The notes under the pieces: model-generated
What the model was told of the DNA's origin: nothing
Seen by the model: the letters and a program-made list of their open reading frames with translations, nothing else
The model's database searches: none
Source: Codonopsis lanceolata
Taxonomy: Eukaryota; Streptophyta; Magnoliopsida; Asterales; Campanulaceae
NCBI GenBank assembly: GCA_013146195.2
Contig: CM028378.1
Location: 90,268,295-90,332,294 of the forward strand
Reading direction: 5' to 3'
Length of the DNA: 64,000 nucleotides
Program-made: the position numbers and the translations under genes
Part shown: piece by piece, positions 1 through 10,430 of the stretch
Layout: each line of letters begins with the position of its first letter
Position numbering within the stretch: the first letter of the stretch is position 1

Positions 1-680
1 CCTCCTTTGCAATTTGGCGAGGCGGATCTGAGACAGCTTGGGGGCTTTGTTCGAGGACTGAGCGTAGGGCCGAGACTCTCCTTCCTCGCTATGGGCTTGA
101 CAATTATCCGTCTCGGCGGGGAATCTTAGGCGAGAATGAACACTCGTCCTGGATCCCTCGCCGGCCACCCTCTTCCCAAGTCTCGATTTGACATTAGTGG
201 TAAACTTTGCCTTTTTGGCTTTTGTGGTTTCCACCCTCTACCAAACCAAGTTGGATCGCGCCGGGGTGCTTTGTACGTTGATTATGGGCTCGGGTTCCGG
301 GCCGGGCTTTGTCTTAGCTCGTGCATCTTAGTCTCGGCTTCCTGTATTTTTGTGCACAAGGTCTTTTGGTGCTCCCCATACGCATACTCCTGTTCGGCTT
401 CTTCTTGGGTCGTTGGTCTATTTGTTTTACCACGCGGTTCATCCTTGTTGGCCCTGGGAGACTCGACCTCTCGGAGGTCGGCGTCAGTGTCTTTATTTTT
501 GTTCGAGAGCCGTTTGTGCAGAGCGATCCTTCTTTGGTCCCTGGCCGACACCTCGGGTAGCGAGGCGCCGGAGTTCTCCCCTGCGTCCCTCATCGTGCTG
601 TGCTCGGCCTGCTCCTTTTCTGGGTGGGTGGATGCAGCGGGGGTTACGTTCTTTGAGGCTTGCTTCTTGGATTTTACCAT
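1..680 (-). pseudogene. Ty3/gypsy gag, N-terminal part (Tat/Athila type), partial
   Basis: Minus-strand reading from a start codon at 680 gives 132 residues ending at 282. The product is rich in Lys, Glu, Arg and Ser, with a basic start (MVKSKKQ) and a charged helix-prone stretch (LHKRLSNKNKDTDADLREVE). This composition and its place just downstream of a tRNA-Asp-type primer site fit the gag start of Tat/Athila-lineage gypsy elements. Below 282 the frame is closed, and the rest of gag lies degraded in 1-281 and beyond the window edge. The gag assignment rests on context more than on a diagnostic motif. The long plus-strand frame at 136-795 is its antisense shadow. Confidence 0.5.
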
Positions 681-717
681 CCTTCCTCGTCTGTGGACGT
701 TGTGGCTGAGAAAATTC

Positions 718-737
718 GTTTCCCGGCAACGGAACCA
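718..737 (-). other. Primer binding site, tRNA-Asp type
   Basis: Read on the minus strand, this 20-mer starts TGG and contains CCGTTGCCGGG. It matches the complement of the plant tRNA-Asp 3' end, as I recall it, at about 16 of 20 positions. tRNA-Asp priming is typical of Athila/Tat gypsy elements. It lies three bases inside the LTR end at 741 and upstream of the gag start at 680, which fixes the element's orientation. Confidence 0.65.
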
Positions 738-740
738 AAC

Positions 741-1470
741 TGATCACGCAAAATGTGTGGTGATCTTGTCTTGGCGTCACGTGTGGCGAGGATGAGGTGG
801 CGGCTTCTTGTTCGTCCGCGGTTAACCTGCACAATGTAAACAATAAACACCGTTAAGGTGTCGGGTTGGCCCGACTATAACCCTCCGGCGTATGAATCAG
901 TTTTCCGGTAGAGTTTTGGTAATAAATGAGCCGTGATAATTGTTTGATAGGGAGCTGTGATAAGAGAGATATAATATCGCTGAAATTACTTGCCTTGCCC
1001 TGAATATGGGCTCTCATATTTATACCTGAAGTTGATGGCGACGTGGCAGTTTGTTATTGGGGAGCATAAAGCGGCCGTTATTAAATGCGTTGAGGGTGTT
1101 CGTCAGGAATGAGTGAACTGCGCGTGTGTCAGAGAGTTGGTATTGGCGTGCAGCGGTTTTCTCGGGCCTAGGGAAATGGTTTGTCGGGGTGAATGATTGA
1201 TCTGAGGCCGAGGCCGAGTGGTTTCGTGGCCGAGCTTTTTGTTATTCGTTTGAGGATTTATGAAGGCGATTTTGGTGGCGGGGAGCACGTGATCTGTCAG
1301 TCAGTCGTGGCTGGGCTCGCCGTAGTGCCGAGGGTCATGATGCCGAGGCTAGAGTGATTTATCTTGGGGGTGAGTGGTCTTGTCCTCGCAACGTGTGGCC
1401 CAGGTGGGACCCTCTTTATGCCGAGGGTCGGGTCCTTTTCATGCCGAGGGTTAATCCCTCGATTTCAATC
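741..1470 (-). repeat. LTR of the left-edge gypsy element (5' LTR)
   Basis: The LTR end is set by TG at 741 (CA on the element's strand), three bases from the primer site. The outer end is placed near 1470 because the duplicated block begins at 1479; the exact terminal dinucleotide and target duplication could not be fixed. Several short repeats of TGCCGAGGGT and GGCCGAG occur at 1200-1450. Length is about 0.7 kb. Confidence 0.5.
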
Positions 1471-2922
1471 CTTTCAAGTGGAAATCTTATATAGAAAGAC
1501 TTTTACTACGAACATTATTTCTTAACCAATGTGGGATAATATTATTATATTGACATAGGATGAGTACTTTACTCTAATGACTTACTTCTAACATCATAGT
1601 AGAAACTTGCATGATTTAAAATTTACTTAAAACCATTAAGTTAAAACAATCAGTTTAAATCATGATTTACAAAACTTTTAGGTTTGTTTTACTTAGACTT
1701 TGTAGTAAGTCTAAATCTATCTGCTGAAACTTTCAGCAGATAAATGCCCTCTATTGTTTATATATACAACATGTACCCTTTTGAACTTGGTTAAGCAGTC
1801 ATCTTTAATTAAATATTCCATCTGCTTAAGCTTAAGTCATCAGTAGCTAGCAATTGCTAATAATAGTGTTAGCGTCTACTTAAACATTTCAAGATTCCCT
1901 ATATGCTGAACACTATTTACTGTTGAAACGATTGACATTCACCCTCCTATATCAAATTAGTAGTTGGTCATATTTTTCAAACAAAAGAAGTACTCACAGA
2001 AGACTTTTTCATTGTTTGTCTTGTCAATAGAAGACTTTCGTGAATATCTTAAATGTTCTTCAAGAATATTATATCCTAGCTAACCACCCTCTTTATTATT
2101 TCATACTAGCATATATTCTTTGTCTCTAATCCTCTGCAAGATCTCTGTGCATTCAATGACAGATCTTCATCATCAAGTCTTCAAATATTCTAGTTTCAAT
2201 CTTGTTCTCTCAAACGGCTCCAAATTTGAAGACCTCTATAAAACGTATTGATATGATTCCTAGACGCGTACTCGCGATGGAGGAATCAAAGCGCATGCAA
2301 CACGGCAAATGAAGAACGTCAATGATGAAGATGGAAGATGACACCGCGACTTGATGAGTCGATCCAAACGTACTCCTCGATATAGATGACCTTGAAACAA
2401 CATTTGAGATGATCACGACCCTTGGTATAATGAAAACCGCCATAATATAGATAAATATCCTATTGATAAGTTTGGGTTTCGATTACTTAGCCTCTCACCA
2501 AATAATCACAAGTTCTAAAGAGAACAAGAAAGTTTTGAAAAACACTCAAAAACTATATTAATCAATAATCAACCAAAAGTTCTAAAACAATAAGCCACAA
2601 CCCTTATTTATATGGGTTGTGAATCCTAATCCTAAAATAAAAACAATGGTCTAAACACTTGACCAAAATAGAATCAACTTAGGAAACTACTCAACTTACC
2701 TAATCTATGTAGGCAACAATTAGGTAAGTTACCTAATCTATTTAAGAAATATAAATCCTCTAAAATAAGAAAAATCTACAAATCCCGATTTTTTTTTAAA
2801 GGCCTGATTTTCAAAGTTGCATTTTGGCCCCTAAAGTCTTCATTTAGGCGTTAAAAGCTTCCAAAGTCATTGTATGACATTAACGAACATTTCTCGAGTC
2901 TTCAAGTCATCTTCCATGAAAT

Positions 2923-3933
2923 CTAAGGCTTCACAAAACATGTTTGAATGTGTATAGTAGCCATTGTATTAACCTGAATCTCCAATAAATCCACAATTAA
3001 GTTTGTATAGAACACTTGAATCTTCCAATCATACTCGACGCATTTAAAGAACTTCATTTGATTTCTTTGACACTTGATATTTTGTTTAATCACGAACTCT
3101 TCATGCTTGATCATCCTTGCTTGAATCTTCCAACTCTCGAACCAATCATCACATATCTCATCCAAACTCGAGCTTGCTAAGATCACATCATTCTTCCTCT
3201 CTTCAAAAGGATTTGTCCTCAAATCCGGACCTACATCAAAAGGAAGAAGATCACTAACATTGAAAGTCGCACTAACATTATACTCACATGGAAGATCCAA
3301 CTTGTAAGCATTATTGTTGATTCGCTCAAGTACTTGGAAGGATCCATCTCCTCTTGGCATTAACTTAGATTTCCTTTAGTTTGTAAACCTCTCCTTTCGC
3401 ATGTGTAACCATACCCAATTACTAGGCTCAAAGATCAACCTAACAACTTTTATCTTTTGCATATCCATGTTTATCATTAATGAATCATGCAACAATAAGA
3501 AATTACAACCAGAGTGCAATCTCAAGGATAAATATCCTTTATGCTCTTCATTCAAACTGTAGGTTAAAACATGCATATAATCATCAACAATATGAATTTC
3601 ATCACCTTTACAAGGTTTAAAATGCTTAACACAAGTTGTCTCTTTCCATGAATCCTTACGTAACTCATGCAGCCCATAAATCTTATGAAATAATAATGTG
3701 ACATGGAAATCAACATCTTGTTTGTGACATGCACCAAGATAATTAATCAATGAAAAATTATGCACTTTCACAATTGTAGGACTCATGTAATAATGAAATC
3801 TAGACACACCATGCACATCTACCAATTCAACACCTAATAAGACATCATGGCATATATTGACAATCTCATCGTATGACTTATGATATCCTATAATCAGATT
3901 TACCTTCATACTATCATGCATAGAAATCTTCAC
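2923..3933 (-). pseudogene. Ty3/gypsy integrase C-terminal remnant (copy 1)
   Basis: Two minus-strand open stretches, 3376-3933 and 2923-3360, lie in one frame, separated by one TAA near 3373. The upstream stretch ends in FEPSNWVWLHMRKERF. The downstream one begins MPRGDGSFQVLERINNNAYK and continues with FNVSDLLPFDVG and RTNPFEE. These are hallmarks of the integrase C-terminal domain in plant gypsy polyproteins, next to the 3' LTR. No catalytic core (DDE), RT or protease is present. Residues before FEPS do not resemble integrase, so the element is internally deleted or rearranged. The same relict is in the second block copy at 53937-54793 with different lesions. Confidence 0.7.
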
Positions 3934-3939
3934 AAGATG

Positions 3940-4454
3940 AACTCTAGTATTGTTGTCCTATTATTTTAAGGCATAATAGTATGCACTTCCAATGGATTCC
4001 CATAAAAGGCATTAAAAAATGTCTTTCTGGGGATCATATTACAAAAATGCCTATGGGACACCTAATTTTCGAGTCCCTACTACTGTAAGGGCCTAAATAG
4101 ACACATAGCCCTTCAAGTCATATAATATCACCTCATCCAAACATCATCACTAGTCTACAACCATCATTATCACCTAGCTCTCATGCCACTCCCGAACCAC
4201 GACTCCACCACATTTACTACTAATATGCCTCCCTTGCCTACGAGTCACCTCTTCCCCACCACCAAAGCACCATCACCTCCTCCTCCCATACCACCACCAT
4301 TGCCAATCCCCAAACATGCAGAATCAAACTTTCACCACTAATCCCCTACCATGCCACTGGTACTACCATACTTGCCACACCCCTCCATTGCCACCAACAC
4401 TTCTTCTCCATCGGACCATCATGATCATGCCTCAACCCTCACACAACAAGCTAA
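3940..4454. other. No gene seen; C-rich low-complexity stretch
   Basis: No open frame or recognisable domain. From about 4130 the plus strand is rich in CCACCA, CCTCC and CATCA words. It is preserved in the second copy (about 54930-55430). Confidence 0.5.
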
Positions 4455-4930
4455 CACTACAACCAGGAAAAAAAATCTGCATTTTAGAGATGGACATTTA
4501 GAAAAAGAAAATATTTGGTCTCTAAATTAGAGTCTGATCGAGTTTACTCTATAAATTAAAGACAAACAAGATACTGAGTAGTAGTAGAAGTTGTGTAGAT
4601 ATGTTGGCGATAGTGGTGGTGGTGGTATAGTACAACAAAACTAGACATTCACAATTTTTAAATATACATCATATTTGGATAATTTTACACAACGTTTTTA
4701 AACAAACATTGTATTTGAGTTGTTTTACACAATGTTTTTTAACAAATGTTGTATTTAGATAATTTTATAGAACGTTTCTTCTCTAAACATTAATTAGACA
4801 ACGTTTTACACAACATTTTTATCTAACGTTGTATTTGGGTAATGTTACACGATGTTTTTTTCTGGCAAACATTGTATTTAAGTAATTTCTCACAATGTTT
4901 TTCCTCTCAAGTCTCAACGTTGTTAATTAG
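4455..4930 (+). mobile_element. CACTA transposon end with subterminal repeats (copy 1)
   Basis: CACTACAACC at 4455, preceded by TAA, is followed by a purine-rich run, CATTTTAGAGATGGACATTT, and then TGGTCTCTAAATTAGAG. This layout is usual for plant En/Spm (CACTA) termini. From about 4635 to 4925 there are roughly six subterminal units of 44-49 bp alternating ACAACGTTTT and AACATTGTAT, which pair with each other as inverted words. The opposite CACTA terminus was not found, so the element is truncated or extends into degraded DNA. Confidence 0.6.
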
Positions 4931-4959
4931 ATCTTGACAAAGTTTATTAAATAAAATAT

Positions 4960-5340
4960 TGTTTTAATTGAGTGAATTTATTTTTCCTTTCCCGCTCTCA
5001 GCCCTTTTGTGCGGTATCAATTGCTGCCCCCCATCACAATATTTTCCTCCACCCTATTACACATACTTTTCACAATATACCGGCCCCCTCTCCTTTTTCT
5101 TGCACATTTGCTCTAATAGCACGACAAGCATACAGATCCAACATTGCTCTAAATCTCTGGTAATCATCTCTCTTTCTCTCTTTGTCCCCAAGTGATCTGT
5201 CCTTCCCTAGTTGTTCCCTAATCTTGATTTCATAATTGTGCCCTATTTTTAATTAATTGTTGATTTTTCAGATTGCAGAAGCTCTACTCTTTCCCTCAAA
5301 TCTTTGTCTTGTTGGCCAGTCACAGTTCATCAGGTAAGCA
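4960..5340 (+). other. Possible transposon 5' leader with spliced non-coding exons
   Basis: Just inside the CACTA end, a pyrimidine-rich leader contains splice-like junctions: CTCTG|GTAATC near 5158, TTTTTCAG|ATTGC near 5270 and ATCAG|GTAAGC near 5333. The middle exon would be about 65 bp with no start codon. The same sites survive in the second copy (56140-56310). It may be the 5' untranslated region of a lost CACTA transposase gene. This is inference from splice consensus only. Confidence 0.3.
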
Positions 5341-7113
5341 TTACACATGATCTATCTCTCTGCCCCCCCTCTAATTTGTGCCCTAACCTTGCTTGCATAA
5401 TGTGCCTTAACTTTCTTTACACAATTGAGAGTCCCGGTTGATTTCCCCAAAATGCAGAGGCACGGTTCTCACTCTGTAATCTAGATATATCCACACTTGT
5501 ACTCCCTTCTCTTTGTACCTCCTATTGAGCGGTAGATTTGAGGTAGAACCATAGATCTTTAATGGACATTGTTATTGGTTCCTAAAGGGAAATTTTAATC
5601 TTGATAAACATGATATTTTTTTGCTGGTATGCCTTGTTATGCTCATACTAGTGCCCTAGAGAAGATATTAGTTATTTTCCATGTAGCTTAGATGAACTGG
5701 TTTAAATATTTTAAATACTTTTTTGATGTTCAATTCTTGGGACCTATTTTATATATGTTAATTGGTTGTGGAACCGATAATCATATACTCATATGTCTAA
5801 TGAAACTCGTTTTGCTAGCTGGACACTCAATTGAGAAAGAAAGATGTTAGTAAGTGGAATGTTGCTTAATTTATTGCAAAGGTGTAGGAGAACATTTAAG
5901 GAATAAAGAATATCTTTATGCATACTACTCAATCCATCTCAAAATAATTATTTCTTTTTTTTTTGTTTTAACAATTTACAATATTGATTATTAAGTTATT
6001 TTAATCTTAAGTTTAGCAAGAAACTAAAAGGGACGCTCATTTTAGGACAGTGGGAGTAGCATGAAAATACCTTAGTTGCAATATATTCTTGAATTTGAAT
6101 TATTGCATCTGTTAATAGTTCAAATTAAGAAGACTAAAAAGGCAAGATATGTAATAGACACGGCTAATGTACTTCTAGGTAATATGCATGTTACAAATAA
6201 AAAATTAAAGAAATATGTAGGTTACACAGAGACCTGATTACTAGTCCATTTGTAACTAAGCCCTAAGATATTTATAACTCAATATTATGTCTGTACTATT
6301 AAATTTATTTGATAATAGCATATTGTTTCAATTCTTAGTCGTTATTATAATTTGATGTAGATAAAAAAATCCATTTCATTTAACATTGTTATTTTGAGTG
6401 AGACTTGGCTTGTATTCCCCAAATTTAGATATTAAGGTGTAAACAAAAAATGTATGATATGACCTATGTAGACGCAATAGTATTATGAACTTAAGATAAC
6501 ATTTCTATTATCGTTCTCTTTTCTCTGAACAGATCTATGTGTATATGATAGGAAATGTCATGACTTATGCTCTCAAAACTGAGAAATACTTGCATATGTT
6601 ATATTTGATGTGTTCTTCCATTGATGCAAATAATAGATGTAATGAAGCTTAATGATACCACAAAGTGGCTGGAATTGTAAAATTTAAACTTAAAACTAGT
6701 ATATCCTACATACTAAAGGAGTCTCCTTTCTTTACATTAACTCTTCCCCTAGAAAATTCTGTATTTTGGAACTACATGACTTCTTGTTGATTCATATAGT
6801 AAGTATCATCTTATTGATGAAGTTCCTGATTATGTTATTTTAAGTCAACTTTTACTTCTCTAAGTAGAGCAAGCTAATAGGGTAATTTATTGTGAAAGTG
6901 TTGGTTGTTGTTTGTTAGTGATTCATTTACTAATTTATTAATGCAAGCAACTTTTTTTTATTGCAAGTGTTTTGGTAACGTTGATTATTGTATGAAATAA
7001 AAGGTGTCCTTTATTTTGTTTTAGTGAAATGCATATAAATAATTTATGCTTGTTTTTGTATCACATAATGATACATTATTTAAAGTTAAGTTTGGTTATT
7101 TAATTTATCATTG
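5341..7113. other. No gene seen; AT-rich degenerate DNA
   Basis: No open frame of note and no repeat structure recognised. The first 530 bases belong to the duplicated block; the rest has no second copy in the window. Confidence 0.5.
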
Positions 7114-7252
7114 ATGGAAGTTACATCCACAGGATTATCTAGCTAGGTGGAAAGGAGCTTAAGCTGGAGGATGGAAATTATCAAATGTTTCCTCCAGCAA
7201 TTGCAGTAGTTAAGTCTGAGTGCAAGTCTAGTTGGTTGTGGTTCTTAGAGCT
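7114..7252 (+). pseudogene. Mutator-like (MULE) transposase relict
   Basis: One plus-strand frame reads IDGSYIHRII, a stop, then GGKELKLEDGNYQMFPPAIA and VVKSECKSSWLWFLEL. This follows the MULE transposase core pattern: an initial DG, a GG, then DGN-Q-FPIA-AVV--E---SW-WF-L. Only about 46 codons survive with one internal stop, and flanking frames are closed. It is an ancient relict, too short to say which MULE clade. Confidence 0.6.
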
Positions 7253-8815
7253 ATAAATTGGTGTAGGTTTCATTCGTCCAATGTACATTCATTTTCTTGA
7301 TTATGATAAAAGAAGTGGTTTGCAGGTCCTGACCTCCTTCTCCATGTCTTCTCCCCTCCCTTCCCTATAGTCGCATACATTGACATACATAAGTAGTCTC
7401 AACGTGCATTGTCTCATTCTCCATCTACAATCTTTTTCAAAGATTATCTCTCTTGCTGTTGTTTTTTTATTTAATTACATATTTCAAGTAAATCAAGCTA
7501 TGGTGCTGCTCTCCTACTGTCCAGGTAGCCTCTCTCTCTTATTCAACTACAAAAAAAATCCAAAATTTGAGAAATCAAATTAACTTTCTTGAGTCTTACT
7601 TTGAAACCCGTTGATTTGTGGGGTTTTACTAAATTCTCATTAGGAAAAGCCTAAATTTCAACTATGAATTTAGTGTTTAATTTATGTATTTTCTTGACAA
7701 TATTGTGTTATGTCCAGAATGTGTACTGTAGATGTCGTTTTGTATGTGTGTTGCAGTGCATTGATTGTGTTGGTGACTATTTTTGTACATTGTATGTGTG
7801 TTTGACTGTCTATGTGAGTTTGTATGATTGTGCTTGAAGTATGTTGATGAAGTCTGTCACATTTGCCGACTTCAATGTGATAAAAAAAAACTACTTGAAG
7901 CCAGACTGCTTAAAAAACTACCTATACCAGTCTCAAGAATTGCTACTCTAAGAATGAAATGGAGAGATGTGGCAAATTAGAGATGTGGTAGCATATTCTG
8001 TTGAAATTGGACCACTTCTAGAAACCAAGCCTAATTGTTCAATTGAAACTATAGTTGATCTGTTCTATTCTGATTATTGATATTCCAGAAGTTGCTAGAT
8101 TATGTGGCTTTAATACTTAAGGGAGACTAATTTACTTGGCCAATATGAACTAACAACCACTTTTAAAATCTATGTATGTTTTATTAGTTCACTATCAATC
8201 TATATTTTGAAAGTAATGGATTGATTGAGAAGATCAATACAGAACTTTGAAAGGGTTGTCTTCCAATAGCAGCTCATTACTAATTTGATGTGATATTTAA
8301 CGTGAACATATTAAAAATTGCTTTATGGTTCCTATGTAGAAATTCAAACGTGCAGTTTAATTGTGATGTTCATGTCTTTGAACCCTTGGATCTGAATGGA
8401 AATGGGGTGTTCTTTCACTAGCTGAAAACAGGTCGGCAAGCAATGTATTAGTATTCCCCCAGTTGGAGCTTCAGGATTAGAACAAGCCTAGAGATGATCT
8501 GGTGTTTCTAGCACACAAGTTCTTTTAAATGCTCTTAGAGTTGCTAGGATTCGAGTTTGTGGATAAGACTGTTTGAGATATGTTGGTTTAAAGTAAATTT
8601 GAATGACATTATTGATTTCATATTAAAGAGTTGATTTTCAATGTCAGATTTTCTTTTATTTGTTTGTTTTTTAATGGTATGTGAATATTGATGTCGATTG
8701 AAAAGATGTCAATGTTACATATCGTCCTAAAATGAAAGGTGTAAGTGCTTCTTAGGAAACCATGTTACCAAAATTTGTACGGGCATGGACGTCCTATCAT
8801 TCTACTATTGAGATG
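7253..8815. other. No gene seen; degenerate DNA
   Basis: AT-rich, GT-word-rich DNA (TGTATGTGTG near 7740-7830) without recognisable coding or repeat structure. It may be the remainder of the MULE carrying the transposase relict upstream, but no terminal inverted repeats were found. Confidence 0.4.
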
Positions 8816-8896
8816 CCCAATATTGTCGTAATTGGATGATATTGTTAGGATGCCTAAACACATCCTATTACGATATAGTATTAGGACTACAAACTT
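8816..8896. repeat. 81-bp LTR upstream flank, copy A
   Basis: Starts CCCAATATTGTCG and runs to the base before LTR A. It recurs almost unchanged at 22461-22541 before LTR B. It carries no polypurine tract, so it is duplicated genomic flank rather than retroelement interior. Confidence 0.85.
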
Positions 8897-9209
8897 TGTG
8901 AGAACCCAAACCCTACTTGCGTGACATGCCTTCTATATTTGATTAATATATTCATTATGTGCCTTAACATGTTAGAGACTTCATTTTGTTCATGTCATGC
9001 TTGCATTAGAGTTCTTACGTTCATAGTCGCTTGAATGTCTTCTATGTGTTGCATACCTTGCCGTTTGTGCTTTGAGTGTTCACCTTAGCATGTTAGCACT
9101 TAACCAAGTCTTGTTGGAGTGCTATTACCTTGCATATATGACTTATAACATTCATCTTGATCATATTAGGCTTGGTTGAGAGTTTAGAAGCATTGTTGCT
9201 TCGTTTGAG
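8897..9209 (+). repeat. Gypsy LTR A, first part
   Basis: Begins TGTGAGAACCC, the same terminus as the chromodomain gypsy LTR at 59419 (minus strand). It is interrupted at 9210 by LINE-1 and resumes at 15231. The first 313 bp match LTR B at 22542 onward with few differences. Confidence 0.8.
9197..9209. repeat. LINE-1 target-site duplication, left copy
   Basis: The 13-mer TGCTTCGTTTGAG ends next to the poly-T and is repeated exactly at 15218-15230 beyond the LINE 5' end. LTR B at the equivalent place carries a single undisturbed copy with one base different (TGCTTCGTTTAAG), which proves an insertion into the LTR. Confidence 0.9.
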
Positions 9210-9308
9210 GTTTTTTTTTTTTTTTTTTTGGGGAAGCAGGGCGGCACCTGCGGAATTTTATTAAAAAAGAAAGACATACAAACTTGAGGGGGACAACCAG
9301 CCTTGCCC
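9210..9308 (-). promoter_or_regulatory. LINE-1 3' tail with polyadenylation signal
   Basis: On the element's strand: GGTAAGGCTCCT, then CCATTTATAAGGGCAAGG, GGTTGTCCCCCTCAAG, AATAAAAT, GGTGCCGCCCTG, then poly-A. The same succession ends LINE-2 (17519-17640), LINE-3 (39307-39440) and LINE-4 (47844-47965). AATAAAA sits about 25-30 bases before the poly-A. The tail is probably the recognition sequence for target-primed reverse transcription plus the 3' processing signal. Confidence 0.75.
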
Positions 9309-10430
9309 TTATAAATGGGAGGACAGAGGAGCCTTACCTCGAAAAGGAGATACAATAAAAAATCTACTAACAAGAATAGCTACGATTAGGCCTGAAAGAA
9401 AGAAAGCCAAAGTTGTCCATAGCAAGTAACTGTTTAACCTCTCCAGGAACAACTGATGAGCAATACTAGCCAGACGATCCGCCACCCGATTCTGTTCTCT
9501 GTAAACATGAGACATTCTGAAATGTCTAGATAAACTGCTGCATTTACGAAATTCATACACATATTGCCAAGGAACTTGGTGATTATGAATAATAACATTA
9601 ACTGCCACCAAAGAATCCGTCTCCACGTCTACATTATTCAAACCCAAATGAATGACACAACCGAAGGCCATCACACGAGCCCGAACTTCGGCTTTCATAT
9701 TGGAGCCAGAGCCATAGAAATTAGAGAAAGCTGAAATTAGAGATCCTTGATCATCCCGAATAACCCCACCTCCTGTGCACTCCCCATTCCTAGAGGAACC
9801 ATCCGTATTAAGCTTCACCGTACCATGAGTAGGAGGATTCCATTTAAGCCATCTTCCTTTTTGAAAACAAGGGTTCTTAATTGGAATAGACATTGAAGAT
9901 AGATACATGGTAGCTCGGGGACTTATAGAAGTTCTTGGGACATAGGAAGCAGACATGTCTCGAAGGTTGCACATAATTTTCTGAAATATATAATCTACCT
10001 TCATAGGAATATTATCAAATAAGGCGCAGCATCTCGCTTTCCATATCTCCCAACAGGTGAACACAAAAACTCCCAAATGACAAGCCTGAATCTGCCGTCG
10101 AAATGAACCCTTAGCCCAAAAGGCGAAAAGTTGTTGCAAGCTGTTAGCCGCACCACCTATTTTGAAGATCGAGGCAAATCTGGTCCAAAGTGATTGCGCA
10201 ACCTCAGAGTGAACGAAGAGATGTTGAACTGTTTCCTGATTCGGTAGAAGACTACAACAGACACACTTTGATGCTATCGAAACATTGCGAGACTGAATGT
10301 TTGAGTCTACCGAAACTGCATTGTTAAAAATCTTCCATATAAAACAACTGATTTTCGGAGGAATCCACGGATGCCAAATCTTCTTGGCCCAGCTAGGGGA
10401 AGGTGTTTCAGACGGAAATGCTGCCAGTAA
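9309..10430 (-). pseudogene. LINE-1 ORF2 C-terminus: zf-RVT and RNase H, split off by frameshift
   Basis: Open without stops from about 10430 to 9309 and continuous with ORF2 apart from one frame change. First comes the zf-RVT zinc-binding region (KCVCCSLLPNQETVQHLFVH). The RNase H domain follows with acidic residues in LNTDGSSRNG, KAEVRA, ETDS and RVADRLAS, the D-E-D-D set. Plant L1 elements of some clades are known to have gained such an Archaea-like RNase H. After the domain come about 55 residues with a hydrophobic stretch (LLWTTLAFFLSGLIVAILV) before the stop. Apart from the upstream shift the region looks functional. Confidence 0.85.

Larger units (their letters stand above)
1479..5872. 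repeat. Duplicated block, copy 1
   Basis: This stretch is repeated, with scattered substitutions and small indels, at 46768-47843 plus 53565-56854, where it is split by LINE-4. Both copies start at the same base, TGGAAATCTTATATAG, after unrelated flanks. Both contain the same gypsy pol remnant and CACTA end. Copy 1 can be followed to 5872; beyond that copy 2 is cut by a gypsy insertion, so the true right end is unknown. The leftmost 1.4 kb (promoter-like TTATTTATATGGGTTG on the minus strand near 2600) is probably the 3' LTR of the minus-strand gypsy remnant at 2923-3933, ending at the TG of 1479. Confidence 0.85.

Noticed and set aside
136..795. Plus-strand open frame of 219 codons near the left edge
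   Set aside because: It is antisense to the gypsy gag start and leader; no domain and Cys/Ser/Leu-rich composition typical of a shadow frame.
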